Positions 53,242 to 61,462 of a stretch of DNA of 64,000 nt are shown here, piece after piece. The stretch is taken from contig NZ_AP023212.1 of assembly GCF_016593255.1 (NCBI RefSeq), positions 1,900,001 to 1,964,000 on the forward strand. Reading direction: 5' to 3'. The DNA comes from Hydrogenimonas urashimensis. Lineage in GTDB: Bacteria; Campylobacterota; Campylobacteria; Campylobacterales; Hydrogenimonadaceae. The position numbers were made by a program, and so were the translations under genes. Position 1 is the stretch's first letter; each line of letters begins with the position of its first letter. Below the pieces are notes generated by a model. It searched no databases and was not told where the DNA came from. It saw only the letters and a list, made by a program, of their open reading frames with translations.

Positions 53242-55314
53242 TTACTCCTTTGGTCGGGTATCATGGTAGGCGCTGAGGCGCTCCTGGACGGTTTGGTCGA
53301 TCGTGGCGGAGAGGGTGTCGAAGGCTTCGATACGCTCTTCGATCTCCCCTCTCTGGCGGTGGATCGCCTTCTGGGTCGACCTTGCGTAGAAGAGGAAGAA
53401 AAGCACCAGAGCCAGGGAGAGCAGCACGATACCAAGCACGATGGCGAAAATGGTGGTTTTGAGCCTTTGGTAAGAGGCCATCGCCTCCGATCGGTCGATT
53501 TCCACGATAATGGCCAGATTGAGCAGATCATCCCACATCCAGGCTCCCAGGACCGGTATGCCGCGGTAATCGGGGTATCCTTCCACGTTGAAGCCTTTTG
53601 CGTTCCGAAGTGCGTCACGGGCCGCAAGGGTCGGTTGTCTCTCATGGAGAAGTCGAATATTGAGAAAAGAGATCTCGTTGACAGGCAGCAGGCCCGCTTC
53701 TTTGAGGTCCCGTTCGAAGCGGCTGCGGGAGATCATCTGAAGCTGGGTGTTCATGAGATAGGTTTCACCCGTTTTGCCTATGCGCCCCTGGCGGACGATG
53801 TTGAAGATGGGAAGCGGATCGAGGCGCATGGCAAAGAGGGCGACAGGTTCATGGGTCGCTGGATGGGCGATGACATTGAAAATGTAGTAGTGGCGCAGAT
53901 GGCCCAGTCTGTCTTTCTCCACTTTGACCGGGGGTACGTAGGCGAAACCGATTTTGAAAGCTCTGTCGATCTCTCTGATGATGGGGGCGTAGGTGATGGC
54001 CCTGCCTCTTAACGAGGGCTCCGATGCGCTGAGGATGGTGCCGTTTCGGTCGATGACGAGGTAACCGGTGGCTCCGACGATTCTGGATTTGAGCCCCAGC
54101 AGGATAGGGATAGGATCGACATGGGTAACGTCGAATTCACCTTTTTCCCAAAAAGGAGCCAGAAGAGCGCTCCGGTTGACCACATGGTTGAGGTGGTAGT
54201 GCTGGGAAAAAAACCACTCCCGCAGGGCGCTATGGGTGACATTAAGAACGGTCTGAAGCGATTCGGCCATCTCCTGTTGCCGGTCGCTTTTGGCGGTATG
54301 GAGTGCCACGGCTGTAGCCACCAAGGCGGCGGTGAAGACCATAAGGGCGGCAACAAGCAGAGGGATGCCCAACACGGAAGCCCCCCTCTGTCGATACTGG
54401 TACCATCCTCCCAGGCTCAATACCAGGACCAATCCCAGTACGATGAAGAGCAGGTCCAGAGGGAATACCTTCCAAAGAGTGAAATTTTGCTCGCCGCTCC
54501 TCTTTGCTTCATAAGCCCGGGGTCGTGTCCATTTTTCATAAATGGTTCGTAGTTGACTCTTGGGAATGGCCGCCAGGGCCTTTTCCAGAACCGAACGGAT
54601 GAGGGGGCGCACATTCGACTGAAAACCGATGTGCAGATCGATGGAAAAAGGGAGCCTGGCGGCGAGGGCAAGATCTCCGTAGCCCTCTTTGTGGATGAAG
54701 TAGTCGGCGGTGGCGCTGTTGATGGCGAATAGGTCGATTTTGCCGCTTCTTAGCTGGTCAAGGCCGTCTCTGACCGTGGAAAACTCTACAAGGCGGATGC
54801 GGGGGTGGGTACGTTTCAAATACTCTTCCACGGCATACCCTCTCACGACACCTACGCTCCGACTCTCAAGGGCCTTGGCAAGATTTTTAGGCAGGGAAGG
54901 GCGGTCGAAACGGCGCAGCAGCACAGTTGGCAGGGAGAAGAGGGAGTGATGGCTGAAATCCATGAAAGCGTTGCGGGCGGGGGTTTGGGTTACCGCGCTG
55001 ATGAGCTGGGCTTCACGTTTTCGAAAAAGATCCATCGATTCGGCCCAATTTTGGGTCGGTATCGGGTCGAAGCGGATCCCTGTCATTTGGGCGAGGAGTC
55101 CGTAAACGTCAGCTACCATGCCTGTGTAACGTCCCAATTCATCCCGCCACTCGAATGGGGGCCAGTCGGGGTCGTAAACGAACCGCAATGTGGGATGGGT
55201 CTGCAGCCATGCCTTCTCTTCAGGCGTGAAGAGAGGTCTGGGAGGCGTGTCGCCGCTATGCAAAGGGGAGGATACGAGAGTCCATAGAAAAAGCGATAGA
55301 AAAAAGCTTTTCAT
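53242..55314 (-). CDS. membrane receptor with solute-binding and Cache domains, no output domain
   Basis: A 690-residue protein. It has a signal peptide (1-20), a family-3 solute-binding domain (about 40-265), two transmembrane helices (286-303 and 315-338), a periplasmic Cache-like domain (about 340-620), a third helix (about 624-648) and a short cytoplasmic coiled coil (650-690). No kinase, cyclase, phosphatase or methyl-accepting domain follows. It probably signals by contact with the neighbouring SpoIIE phosphatase or switch proteins; this is inference. The ATG at 55314 is chosen over the GTG two codons earlier because it begins the signal peptide. Confidence 0.82.
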   Translation of the reverse strand: MKSFFLSLFLWTLVSSPLHSGDTPPRPLFTPEEKAWLQTHPTLRFVYDPDWPPFEWRDELGRYTGMVADVYGLLAQMTGIRFDPIPTQNWAESMDLFRKREAQLISAVTQTPARNAFMDFSHHSLFSLPTVLLRRFDRPSLPKNLAKALESRSVGVVRGYAVEEYLKRTHPRIRLVEFSTVRDGLDQLRSGKIDLFAINSATADYFIHKEGYGDLALAARLPFSIDLHIGFQSNVRPLIRSVLEKALAAIPKSQLRTIYEKWTRPRAYEAKRSGEQNFTLWKVFPLDLLFIVLGLVLVLSLGGWYQYRQRGASVLGIPLLVAALMVFTAALVATAVALHTAKSDRQQEMAESLQTVLNVTHSALREWFFSQHYHLNHVVNRSALLAPFWEKGEFDVTHVDPIPILLGLKSRIVGATGYLVIDRNGTILSASEPSLRGRAITYAPIIREIDRAFKIGFAYVPPVKVEKDRLGHLRHYYIFNVIAHPATHEPVALFAMRLDPLPIFNIVRQGRIGKTGETYLMNTQLQMISRSRFERDLKEAGLLPVNEISFLNIRLLHERQPTLAARDALRNAKGFNVEGYPDYRGIPVLGAWMWDDLLNLAIIVEIDRSEAMASYQRLKTTIFAIVLGIVLLSLALVLFFLFYARSTQKAIHRQRGEIEERIEAFDTLSATIDQTVQERLSAYHDTRPKE

Positions 55315-55338
55315 GACCACCGGGCGCCCCGAGGCCTA

Positions 55339-55353
55339 TCCGCTGCGAGCGGA
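55339..55353 (-). other. intercistronic hairpin between pldA and receptor genes
   Basis: TCCGCT/AGCGGA with a 3-base loop lies in the 51-base gap. There is no T run and no AT-rich promoter sequence, so read-through from pldA into the receptor gene is likely, perhaps with mRNA processing. Confidence 0.45.
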
Positions 55354-55365
55354 CATGGCAGGGTG

Positions 55366-56757
55366 TTACTGGAAGAGTCCACGGGAGAATGCGAAACCGA
55401 AAGAGGTCTTGGTGACATTGCGGTTGTAGTCGATCAGACTTTCGCCATAGCCGTTGAAAAATTTGAAATACCAGAAGGTTGTTTTGGAGTTGAAGAAGGG
55501 ATAACTCCAATCCAGCTGGACGGCGCCGCGGTCGTGGCCGCCTTTACCGAAGTTATAACGGAAAAGTCCGCCGAACTGGTGTTTACCCCACAGGTAGCTG
55601 AGAGTCAGGTCGCCGTAACCCATATAGTCGAGAATATCGGGATTGTCGTCTTTGCCGCTTTCGGAATTGGGGTCGATAAGTTGATCGCCCGTATCCGGCT
55701 TGCCGTTATGGTTGCGATCCACATATCCGCGATAGTAGTCATCCGACTTGTCCTCTTCGGGCAGCCGGTACCAGATACGGGGTTTGAGAAAAAGGTTGTT
55801 CCATTGGAAAAATCCTTCCACATAGAGCCGATTCCAGGAGCGTGAACGGAACCCTTCCTGTCCATTGGATTGGTGGATGAACCCCCATTTTGTCACCTTC
55901 ATGCCCGTCTTTTCGTCGAAACTCTGGGAGGTGGGAACCGCCACATAAAGTTCGGGCATATAGTTGGTTTCTCTAAAAGGGCCCGATTCGGAGTAGAGCT
56001 GCCAGAAGCAGCGCTGGGTATAGGCGGCTGTAATGTATTCGTTGAAACCGAAGAGATTGTAAGTGAGGTTCTTTTTAAGGCTGAACTGAAACTCCACTTC
56101 GGCCTGCTGATCGTATTCGCCATACTCCGATTCCCGGCTGAAACCGGGAATTGGGTTGATGGCGTCTGCGATGGTGTAGTTTTTATAAGCAGACGGCTGT
56201 CGTCGATACTTTCTATTGGCGTAACCTATCGGCATGATATAGTTCGCTTTGTAGGGGGTCAGGCCGAAGAAACGTCCCTCTGCCATATCATTGAGAAGCG
56301 ATTTTGTTTCGGGTGTATTGGTGTCAACTTTCGCGATGGCGGCCATGCCCGCGGCGCGAACGCTTGATTCGGTGAATTGCGCCTTCAGACGTTCCGCAAA
56401 CTTTTTGGCATAGACATTGTGCCCTTTTTTCGTTTTTTCTACCGTGTAGGCGTAGGTTTTCGCCGCCTCCTTGTACCAGTGGGCCGCTTTTTTGAAATCT
56501 TGCGGGACACCCAAACCGTTTTCGTAGATATAGGCAAGACGGTACATTGCCGCTTTGTTGCCTTTTTCCGCCACCTCTTCGAGGAGGGGAATCGCTTTGA
56601 GATACTGTTTCGATTCGAAAAGCTGGATGGCTTTCTGAAAATCCGCACCGGTTTTTGCACTGGCCTGTATCGCTATGGGGGTCAACCATAAAAATACTAC
56701 GAATGCAAGTTTACCGATGCAGGCAGACACCTTTCTCTCTCTTTTTTCTCCGAACAT
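55366..56757 (-). CDS. pldA: outer membrane phospholipase A with N-terminal Sel1 repeats
   Basis: A 463-residue protein. After a signal peptide (about 10-33), two Sel1/TPR-type repeats (about 38-105, with AMYRLAYIYENGLGVPQDFKKA) precede an OMPLA beta-barrel. The catalytic residues are complete: His295 and Ser297 in HQSNG, and Asn309 twelve residues after the Ser, the spacing of E. coli PldA. The final residue region FSRGLFQ is barrel-like. The Sel1 extension makes it longer than typical PldA (about 290-330). It hydrolyses outer-leaflet phospholipids. It is the first gene of the minus-strand run leading to the partner-switch genes. Confidence 0.9.
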   Translation of the reverse strand: MFGEKRERKVSACIGKLAFVVFLWLTPIAIQASAKTGADFQKAIQLFESKQYLKAIPLLEEVAEKGNKAAMYRLAYIYENGLGVPQDFKKAAHWYKEAAKTYAYTVEKTKKGHNVYAKKFAERLKAQFTESSVRAAGMAAIAKVDTNTPETKSLLNDMAEGRFFGLTPYKANYIMPIGYANRKYRRQPSAYKNYTIADAINPIPGFSRESEYGEYDQQAEVEFQFSLKKNLTYNLFGFNEYITAAYTQRCFWQLYSESGPFRETNYMPELYVAVPTSQSFDEKTGMKVTKWGFIHQSNGQEGFRSRSWNRLYVEGFFQWNNLFLKPRIWYRLPEEDKSDDYYRGYVDRNHNGKPDTGDQLIDPNSESGKDDNPDILDYMGYGDLTLSYLWGKHQFGGLFRYNFGKGGHDRGAVQLDWSYPFFNSKTTFWYFKFFNGYGESLIDYNRNVTKTSFGFAFSRGLFQ

Positions 56758-56855
56758 GCTGTTTCCTTGTGTTTCACGACGTTAAATTAAGAATCATCAT
56801 AATAAAATTTCAATTAAAAGAGTTTGAACCCCAAGTGTTTTAAGGAAAGAAATCA

Positions 56856-57941
56856 ATGTCGCAAAAAAGTGAAGAGAAAAAAGTAAAAATCGCCATCGAA
56901 ATCGCCATCAAACTCGGTTTTCTTTTTCTCGTTCTGTATATCTCCTATCTCATCGTCAAACCTTTTCTGGCGTTGATACTCTGGGGTATTATCCTCGCTG
57001 TTGCCTTCGAGCCGCTGGTGATGCGTCTGCAGAAGCGATTTGGCGAGCGGAAGAAGGTGGTCATCGCCATGACGGCCGTGATGATTCTTGCGCTCGTGAT
57101 TCCCGCCTGGTCTCTGTCGGACAATCTTGTGGCGTCGACCTCCAAACTGCTGGCGGCAGTAAACGGAAAAGAGCAGATCATTCCTCCGCCGACGGAGCAG
57201 GTGAAATCGTGGCCGCTGGTTGGAGACCAGGTCTACAATCTCTGGAACCACGCCCACAACGACTGGCGCGAAGCCCTCGCCCCCTTCAAAGAGCAGATCA
57301 AAGTGTTTATCCTCAAATTGATATCCATGCTCAAAAGCGCGGCCATGACCCTGCTGCTGACGGTCGTTTCGCTGATTGTCGCTGCGATTTTTCTTATCGG
57401 AAAGGAGGCCAACACCGTCTTCTATCATCGTATCATGCGGCGTATTCTGGGTGAGCGGGGTGACGAGTGGGCCGATATTTCGGTCCTGACGATCCGCAGT
57501 GTCGCCACCGGGGTCGTGGGGGTCGCCATTATTCAAAGCACTCTGGCACTGGTTGGGATGATAGTTATGGGTGTGCCGATGGCACCGCTTTGGGCACTCA
57601 TCATCATGTTCCTGACGATCATCCAACTGCCGGCACTGATTGTCATAGGTCCCATCATTGCATATGTCTACTCCTACGTCGAAGGGTTCCCGGCGACGGT
57701 TTTCGCTCTTTATATGCTCATCGTCGGCGCCAGCGACGGAGTGCTCAAACCTCTGCTGATGGGACGTGGCGTCGATCTACCGATGCTTGTCATCCTGATC
57801 GGTGCCATCGGGGGGATGATGCTGATGGGAATGATCGGCCTCTTCCTCGGTGCCGTCATACTGGCTTTGACCTATAAACTCTTCTATCTCTGGCTTGCGG
57901 AAACGGAAACGAACGATGTCCTTGCAGCGAATCAGCAGTAA
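56856..57941 (+). CDS. AI-2E family permease-like membrane protein
   Basis: A 361-residue membrane protein with about seven to eight hydrophobic helices in the pattern of the AI-2E transporter (UPF0118/TqsA) family, including GVPMAPLWALIIMFLTIIQLP near 230-250. Members export or import diverse small molecules, including AI-2 in E. coli TqsA and sodium/proton exchange in others. The substrate is not known. AAGGAAAG precedes the ATG. It is divergent from pldA over a 98-base AT-rich gap and overlaps the ion channel gene. Confidence 0.88.
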   Translation: MSQKSEEKKVKIAIEIAIKLGFLFLVLYISYLIVKPFLALILWGIILAVAFEPLVMRLQKRFGERKKVVIAMTAVMILALVIPAWSLSDNLVASTSKLLAAVNGKEQIIPPPTEQVKSWPLVGDQVYNLWNHAHNDWREALAPFKEQIKVFILKLISMLKSAAMTLLLTVVSLIVAAIFLIGKEANTVFYHRIMRRILGERGDEWADISVLTIRSVATGVVGVAIIQSTLALVGMIVMGVPMAPLWALIIMFLTIIQLPALIVIGPIIAYVYSYVEGFPATVFALYMLIVGASDGVLKPLLMGRGVDLPMLVILIGAIGGMMLMGMIGLFLGAVILALTYKLFYLWLAETETNDVLAANQQ

Positions 57942-58587
57942 AAACAACTTTCTTTATCTCTGCCTGGCGCTGATTGGAATGCTGCTGGCCAGTGCTGTGA
58001 CCAACCAGTTTCCCAATACGATTCTCGAAACGCTTTTTTCCGCTGTTCTCGTGATAACTCTGCTGATAGGGGTCAAAAGCCTTCATACGCAAACCACATG
58101 GAAACGAATCGTCTACTTTTTGGCGGTCATTTTGGGCTCTCTCGTCCTGCTGCTTCGATTCTATCCGAGCAAAACGACACTGTTTTTCGTCTATCTGATG
58201 CTTTTTCTTTTTTTCATGGGTTCGTTCAAAGTTGCCGTGCGTCAAATACTTTTCAAAGGAAAAGTTGACAGCAACAAGATCATCGGATCCCTTTCACTCT
58301 ATCTGTTGATCGGGCTGATATGGACCACCATCTACCTGATGCTGCTCACCTTCGATCCCGATGCTTTCAACGGTATCGAAGTCGGAGAGTGGGAGCACCT
58401 CTTTTTCCGTGTCGCCTACTACAGTTTCGTAACGCTGACTACACTGGGTTATGGGGATGTCTCACCTGTCAGCCCACTGGCGGAGTTTTTTGCTTCTCTC
58501 GAAGCGATCACCGGTGTCTTCTATATGGCGATTTTCGTCTCCAGTCTTATTAATCTGGCCGGCAGAAAGGTGAACGAAAAAGAGTGA
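57916..58587 (+). CDS. two-pore-loop-type potassium channel protein
   Basis: A 223-residue membrane protein. Four N-terminal hydrophobic helices (about 15-105) precede the pore module: an outer helix near 125-145, the selectivity filter TLTTLGYGDVSP (about 172-183) and an inner helix. The GYGD signature identifies a K+ channel of the Ion_trans_2 type. No cytoplasmic RCK domain follows. The ATG at 57916 is inside the end of the permease gene; a TTG seven codons earlier is possible. Confidence 0.88.
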   Translation: MSLQRISSKNNFLYLCLALIGMLLASAVTNQFPNTILETLFSAVLVITLLIGVKSLHTQTTWKRIVYFLAVILGSLVLLLRFYPSKTTLFFVYLMLFLFFMGSFKVAVRQILFKGKVDSNKIIGSLSLYLLIGLIWTTIYLMLLTFDPDAFNGIEVGEWEHLFFRVAYYSFVTLTTLGYGDVSPVSPLAEFFASLEAITGVFYMAIFVSSLINLAGRKVNEKE

Positions 58588-58630
58588 ACGGTAAACGGAA
58601 TTCCGTTTACTCTCTCCTGCTCACCGTTCA
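58585..58630. terminator. 20-bp palindrome between converging genes
   Basis: GTAAACGGAA/TTCCGTTTAC at 58591-58610 is a perfect 20-bp palindrome, flanked by TGAACG (58585) and CGTTCA (58625). It fills the gap between the channel gene and the converging HlyD gene and includes both stop codons. It can fold in either transcript, so it may act as a bidirectional terminator, though T runs are poor. The units GTGAACG and GTAAACG also fit the 7-bp repeat family seen elsewhere. Confidence 0.5.
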
Positions 58631-59506
58631 TTTGTTTTTGTCGGTGAGAATTTGCACCGAAGCGGTCATGCCCACGCGGAGCTTGATCTTTTGGGGCAGC
58701 GGTTTGTCGAGTTCGATACGTATGGGCATACGCTGAGCCAGTCGGATCCACTGGAAGACGGGATTGACTTTGGGCAGGAGATTCTGTCCCGGGATACCGT
58801 CGGTTGGGGCGATGCCCCAGGCGATCGACTCGACCCTCCCGTAGAGCGGTGTATCAGGGTAGGTCATCAGTGTCACGACCGCTCTGTCCCCGACCCGTAC
58901 ATCGGCGATGGTATCTTCTCGGAAGAAGCCGAAAACCCAGAAACTGTTCTTGTCTACCAGTGCCATGATCGGCTTGTTGGCTGTAGCCTGAGAGCCGATC
59001 TGGAAGCTGATGTTGCTCACCCATCCCTCCACGGGGGCGGTCACTTTCGTGAAGGAGAGATTGAGCTTTGCCGCATTGAGGGCTTCGACGGCGGTATCGA
59101 TATCCGCCAGGGATTTGAGGTAGTTGATTCTGTTGCGCACCAGATCTTTCTGACTCACCGCACCCGGGTCCTTGGCGTATATCGCTTTGATGCGCTCGTA
59201 TTCGATTTTTCGTCCCTTGGCGGCCTCCTTTGCCCGTTTCAGGCGCGCTTCGGCCTGGCGCACTTTGAGAATAAAGGGCGAGGGATCGATGTCGAAGAGG
59301 GGATCTCCTTTTTCGACATGCTGGTTGTCCGTCACGTAGATTTTGGTCACCATCCCCGACACGCGGGGGGTAATCTGGATTACCTGAGTGCGCACCTGAC
59401 CGTCCCTCGTCCAGGGATTGGCCATGTAGGTTTCGTACTTTTGCCAGCCGAACCAGCCGGCGGCTCCCAATATCACGAGAGTCAACAGAAATTTCAGAAC
59501 TTTCAT
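58628..59506 (-). CDS. HlyD family periplasmic adaptor of an efflux pump (AaeA-like)
   Basis: A 292-residue membrane fusion protein: N-terminal membrane helix (4-22), lipoyl halves (about 45-75 and 165-200), alpha-helical hairpin between them and a beta-barrel end. The start NPWTRDGQVRTQVIQITPRV is characteristic of AaeA/EmrA-type adaptors. It starts one base after the DUF1656 stop, and together with the FUSC and outer-membrane proteins forms an aromatic-acid-type efflux system. Confidence 0.93.
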   Translation of the reverse strand: MKVLKFLLTLVILGAAGWFGWQKYETYMANPWTRDGQVRTQVIQITPRVSGMVTKIYVTDNQHVEKGDPLFDIDPSPFILKVRQAEARLKRAKEAAKGRKIEYERIKAIYAKDPGAVSQKDLVRNRINYLKSLADIDTAVEALNAAKLNLSFTKVTAPVEGWVSNISFQIGSQATANKPIMALVDKNSFWVFGFFREDTIADVRVGDRAVVTLMTYPDTPLYGRVESIAWGIAPTDGIPGQNLLPKVNPVFQWIRLAQRMPIRIELDKPLPQKIKLRVGMTASVQILTDKNK

Positions 59507-59507
59507 C

Positions 59508-59720
59508 TCAAAACCTTATGAAAAATCGATCGATCAAAATCAGATAGAGCACCATCATCGCCAAAAAGAGGTAGGAGTGGGCATAGAAGAAGCGCGAAAG
59601 CTTCAGGCGGTTGAGAAGCAGCGCCGTGATGAGTGCCAGCAAAAAAGCCAGGGAGAGTGCAGGCAGCCAGGGAGAGAAGTAGATATCTCCCAACTGCAGT
59701 TCGTGGGGGTAGGGGTTCAC
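59508..59720 (-). CDS. DUF1656 (AaeX-like) small membrane protein
   Basis: A 70-residue protein with two hydrophobic helices (about 17-36 and 47-67) and the DUF1656 start motif HELQLGDIYFSPWLPAL. It accompanies FUSC/HlyD pumps. The GTG start has AAGGAGAG five bases upstream, but that site lies in a short perfect hairpin (TCTCC/GGAGA, 59726-59739), so translation may be limited until it opens. Confidence 0.93.
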   Translation of the reverse strand: MNPYPHELQLGDIYFSPWLPALSLAFLLALITALLLNRLKLSRFFYAHSYLFLAMMVLYLILIDRFFIRF

Positions 59721-59745
59721 GGCCTCTCCTTGAGGAGAAAGTGGG

Positions 59746-59820
59746 TAGTAGGTAGTGGGTAGTATGTGGTTTTAAGTATCGTAATCGATGCATACCAACG
59801 ACCAACAACCAACGACCGCT
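59746..59820. repeat. intergenic 7-bp-periodic degenerate repeats
   Basis: GTAG recurs at 59746, 59753 and 59760 (period 7, GTGGGTA-like units). After a short spacer ACCAAC recurs at 59795, 59802 and 59809 (period 7, units ACCAACG). The tract fills the gap between the DUF1656 gene and the outer-membrane component gene. Confidence 0.65.
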
Positions 59821-59841
59821 TACCCCCGATAACCAAATCTC

Positions 59842-61461
59842 TCATTTCCACCCCTTCGGCATCCGTGTGGCGTTCTCGTCGAGCCCGTGACCCCAGTCGA
59901 CCCCTCTTTTTCTCATCCGTGCCCGACTCTTTTGAAAAAGGTAGCTGCGGCCATCAGTTGCCTGCCATCCGCCGCCCAGGGCTTTGTAGAGCAGGGCGGC
60001 GTCGACGGCCAGTTCTCCTTTGGTGCGGGCGTAGGCGTCCTGGGCGAAAGTCAGTTTTTCGACGGTGCTGAGCAGCCGCTGGTAGCTCACCAGGCCGTCA
60101 TGGTACTGCGTGACGGAGATGTTGAATGCACGCACCGTCGCTTCCAGTGCTTTTTCGCGCTCCTGCAGCTGGATTTGTGTGAACCGGTAGGCATTCAGCG
60201 CATTGGAGACTTCCGCGGCGGCGGTGAGTACCCGTTTGGAATAGCGCACCAGGCTCTCTTCGAAGGCGGCGTCTTTGAGGCGGACATCGTTTTTGAGTCG
60301 GCCGTACTGAAAGATGTTCCAGGAAAAGCCCGGCCCCGCGGCGATGGTGATGTTTTCGTTCAGACTCCCCCAGCCTGTCAGGAACGGCACGACCGGATTG
60401 GGGTCGGACGCGCTGTAGCCGATGGAGCCAAGAAGCCTGAAGCTGGGGTAGAGCGCCGCTTCGGCGATGCCAATCTGTGCCGCTTCGGCGTGGGCGATAT
60501 ATTCGGCCGCCCGGATGTCGGGGCGGCGTATCAGCAGTGACGCGTCGACGATGCGGTCAGGGTTGAAACGGGGCTCGGGGATGTAGTGCGGCGCCAGCAG
60601 ATTCTTTTCATTTTCGGCCAGCTGGATGATCCCCCGGTTGTTGGTGGCGATCGCCTCGTTGATCTGTTGAAGCAGGTCGTGGTCACGGGGCCCAAGGATC
60701 TTCCGCACCGCTTCTGGGGTCGTGCCCAGTAAAACCGCCAGGGCGTTGATGATGCGGATTTCGGCCAGGTGCATGGCGGGCAGTGCGGCGCGGGTGTTGT
60801 AAAGCTGGGTGCGGGACTGCTGCATGTCCAGTTCGCTGACATTCCCCGCTTTGTACTGCACTTCGGTCATGCGGGTCACCCGCTCCTGTATCGCCACGTT
60901 GCGCTCGGCGTAGGCGATCCGTTCTTCGGTGGTGCGGTAGTCGATGTAGCTGCGTGCCACTTCGGCCAGCAATGAGACGGCGGCGGCCCGGTAGGAGGCG
61001 ACCTGGGCCATCAGCGTCGCTTCGGCGCTTTCGATGCCGCGGGCGTATTTGCCCCAGATATCCGCCTCCCATGCCAGGTCGAAAGAGAGGTTTGCGCTGT
61101 CGATATGGTACCTGTGGTAGGAGCTCATGGCATTGCCCGAGAGGGTCTGGGCCTGGGGATACTGCAGCCCGGTGGCGATCCCCAGTGCGGCCCGGGCCTG
61201 GAGAATCCGAAGGCCCGCTGTTTGAAGGTCGAGATTTTGGGAGAGGGCTTTGTCGATGAGCCTATCGAGTGTTTCGTCTTCGTAGATGTTCCACCAATCG
61301 GCCAGGTCGTCGTCGGAGACATTCCGGTCGCTTTTCAGCGACTCTGAGAGAGGGGGCGGTGTGATGCCGTGGAAGTCGGGCCCCAGTTTCGTGCACCCCG
61401 TAAGAAGCAGCAGCGCCGCCAGCCCCGTCACCGGCAACGCGATGCGTCCCGTCCACGCCAT
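59842..61461 (-). CDS. outer membrane efflux lipoprotein (NodT/OprM type)
   Basis: A 539-residue TolC-like trimer subunit. It has a lipoprotein signal with lipobox LLTGC (Cys about 22), two OEP repeats rich in helices, and the conserved ending TKGELAVDAALLYKALGGGW. The ATG at 61461 is two bases after the FUSC stop, with GGGAGA in the end of that gene as ribosome binding site; an ATG five codons earlier overlaps FUSC. It is the outer-membrane channel for the FUSC/HlyD pump. Confidence 0.94.
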   Translation of the reverse strand: MAWTGRIALPVTGLAALLLLTGCTKLGPDFHGITPPPLSESLKSDRNVSDDDLADWWNIYEDETLDRLIDKALSQNLDLQTAGLRILQARAALGIATGLQYPQAQTLSGNAMSSYHRYHIDSANLSFDLAWEADIWGKYARGIESAEATLMAQVASYRAAAVSLLAEVARSYIDYRTTEERIAYAERNVAIQERVTRMTEVQYKAGNVSELDMQQSRTQLYNTRAALPAMHLAEIRIINALAVLLGTTPEAVRKILGPRDHDLLQQINEAIATNNRGIIQLAENEKNLLAPHYIPEPRFNPDRIVDASLLIRRPDIRAAEYIAHAEAAQIGIAEAALYPSFRLLGSIGYSASDPNPVVPFLTGWGSLNENITIAAGPGFSWNIFQYGRLKNDVRLKDAAFEESLVRYSKRVLTAAAEVSNALNAYRFTQIQLQEREKALEATVRAFNISVTQYHDGLVSYQRLLSTVEKLTFAQDAYARTKGELAVDAALLYKALGGGWQATDGRSYLFQKSRARMRKRGVDWGHGLDENATRMPKGWK

Positions 61462-61462
61462 C

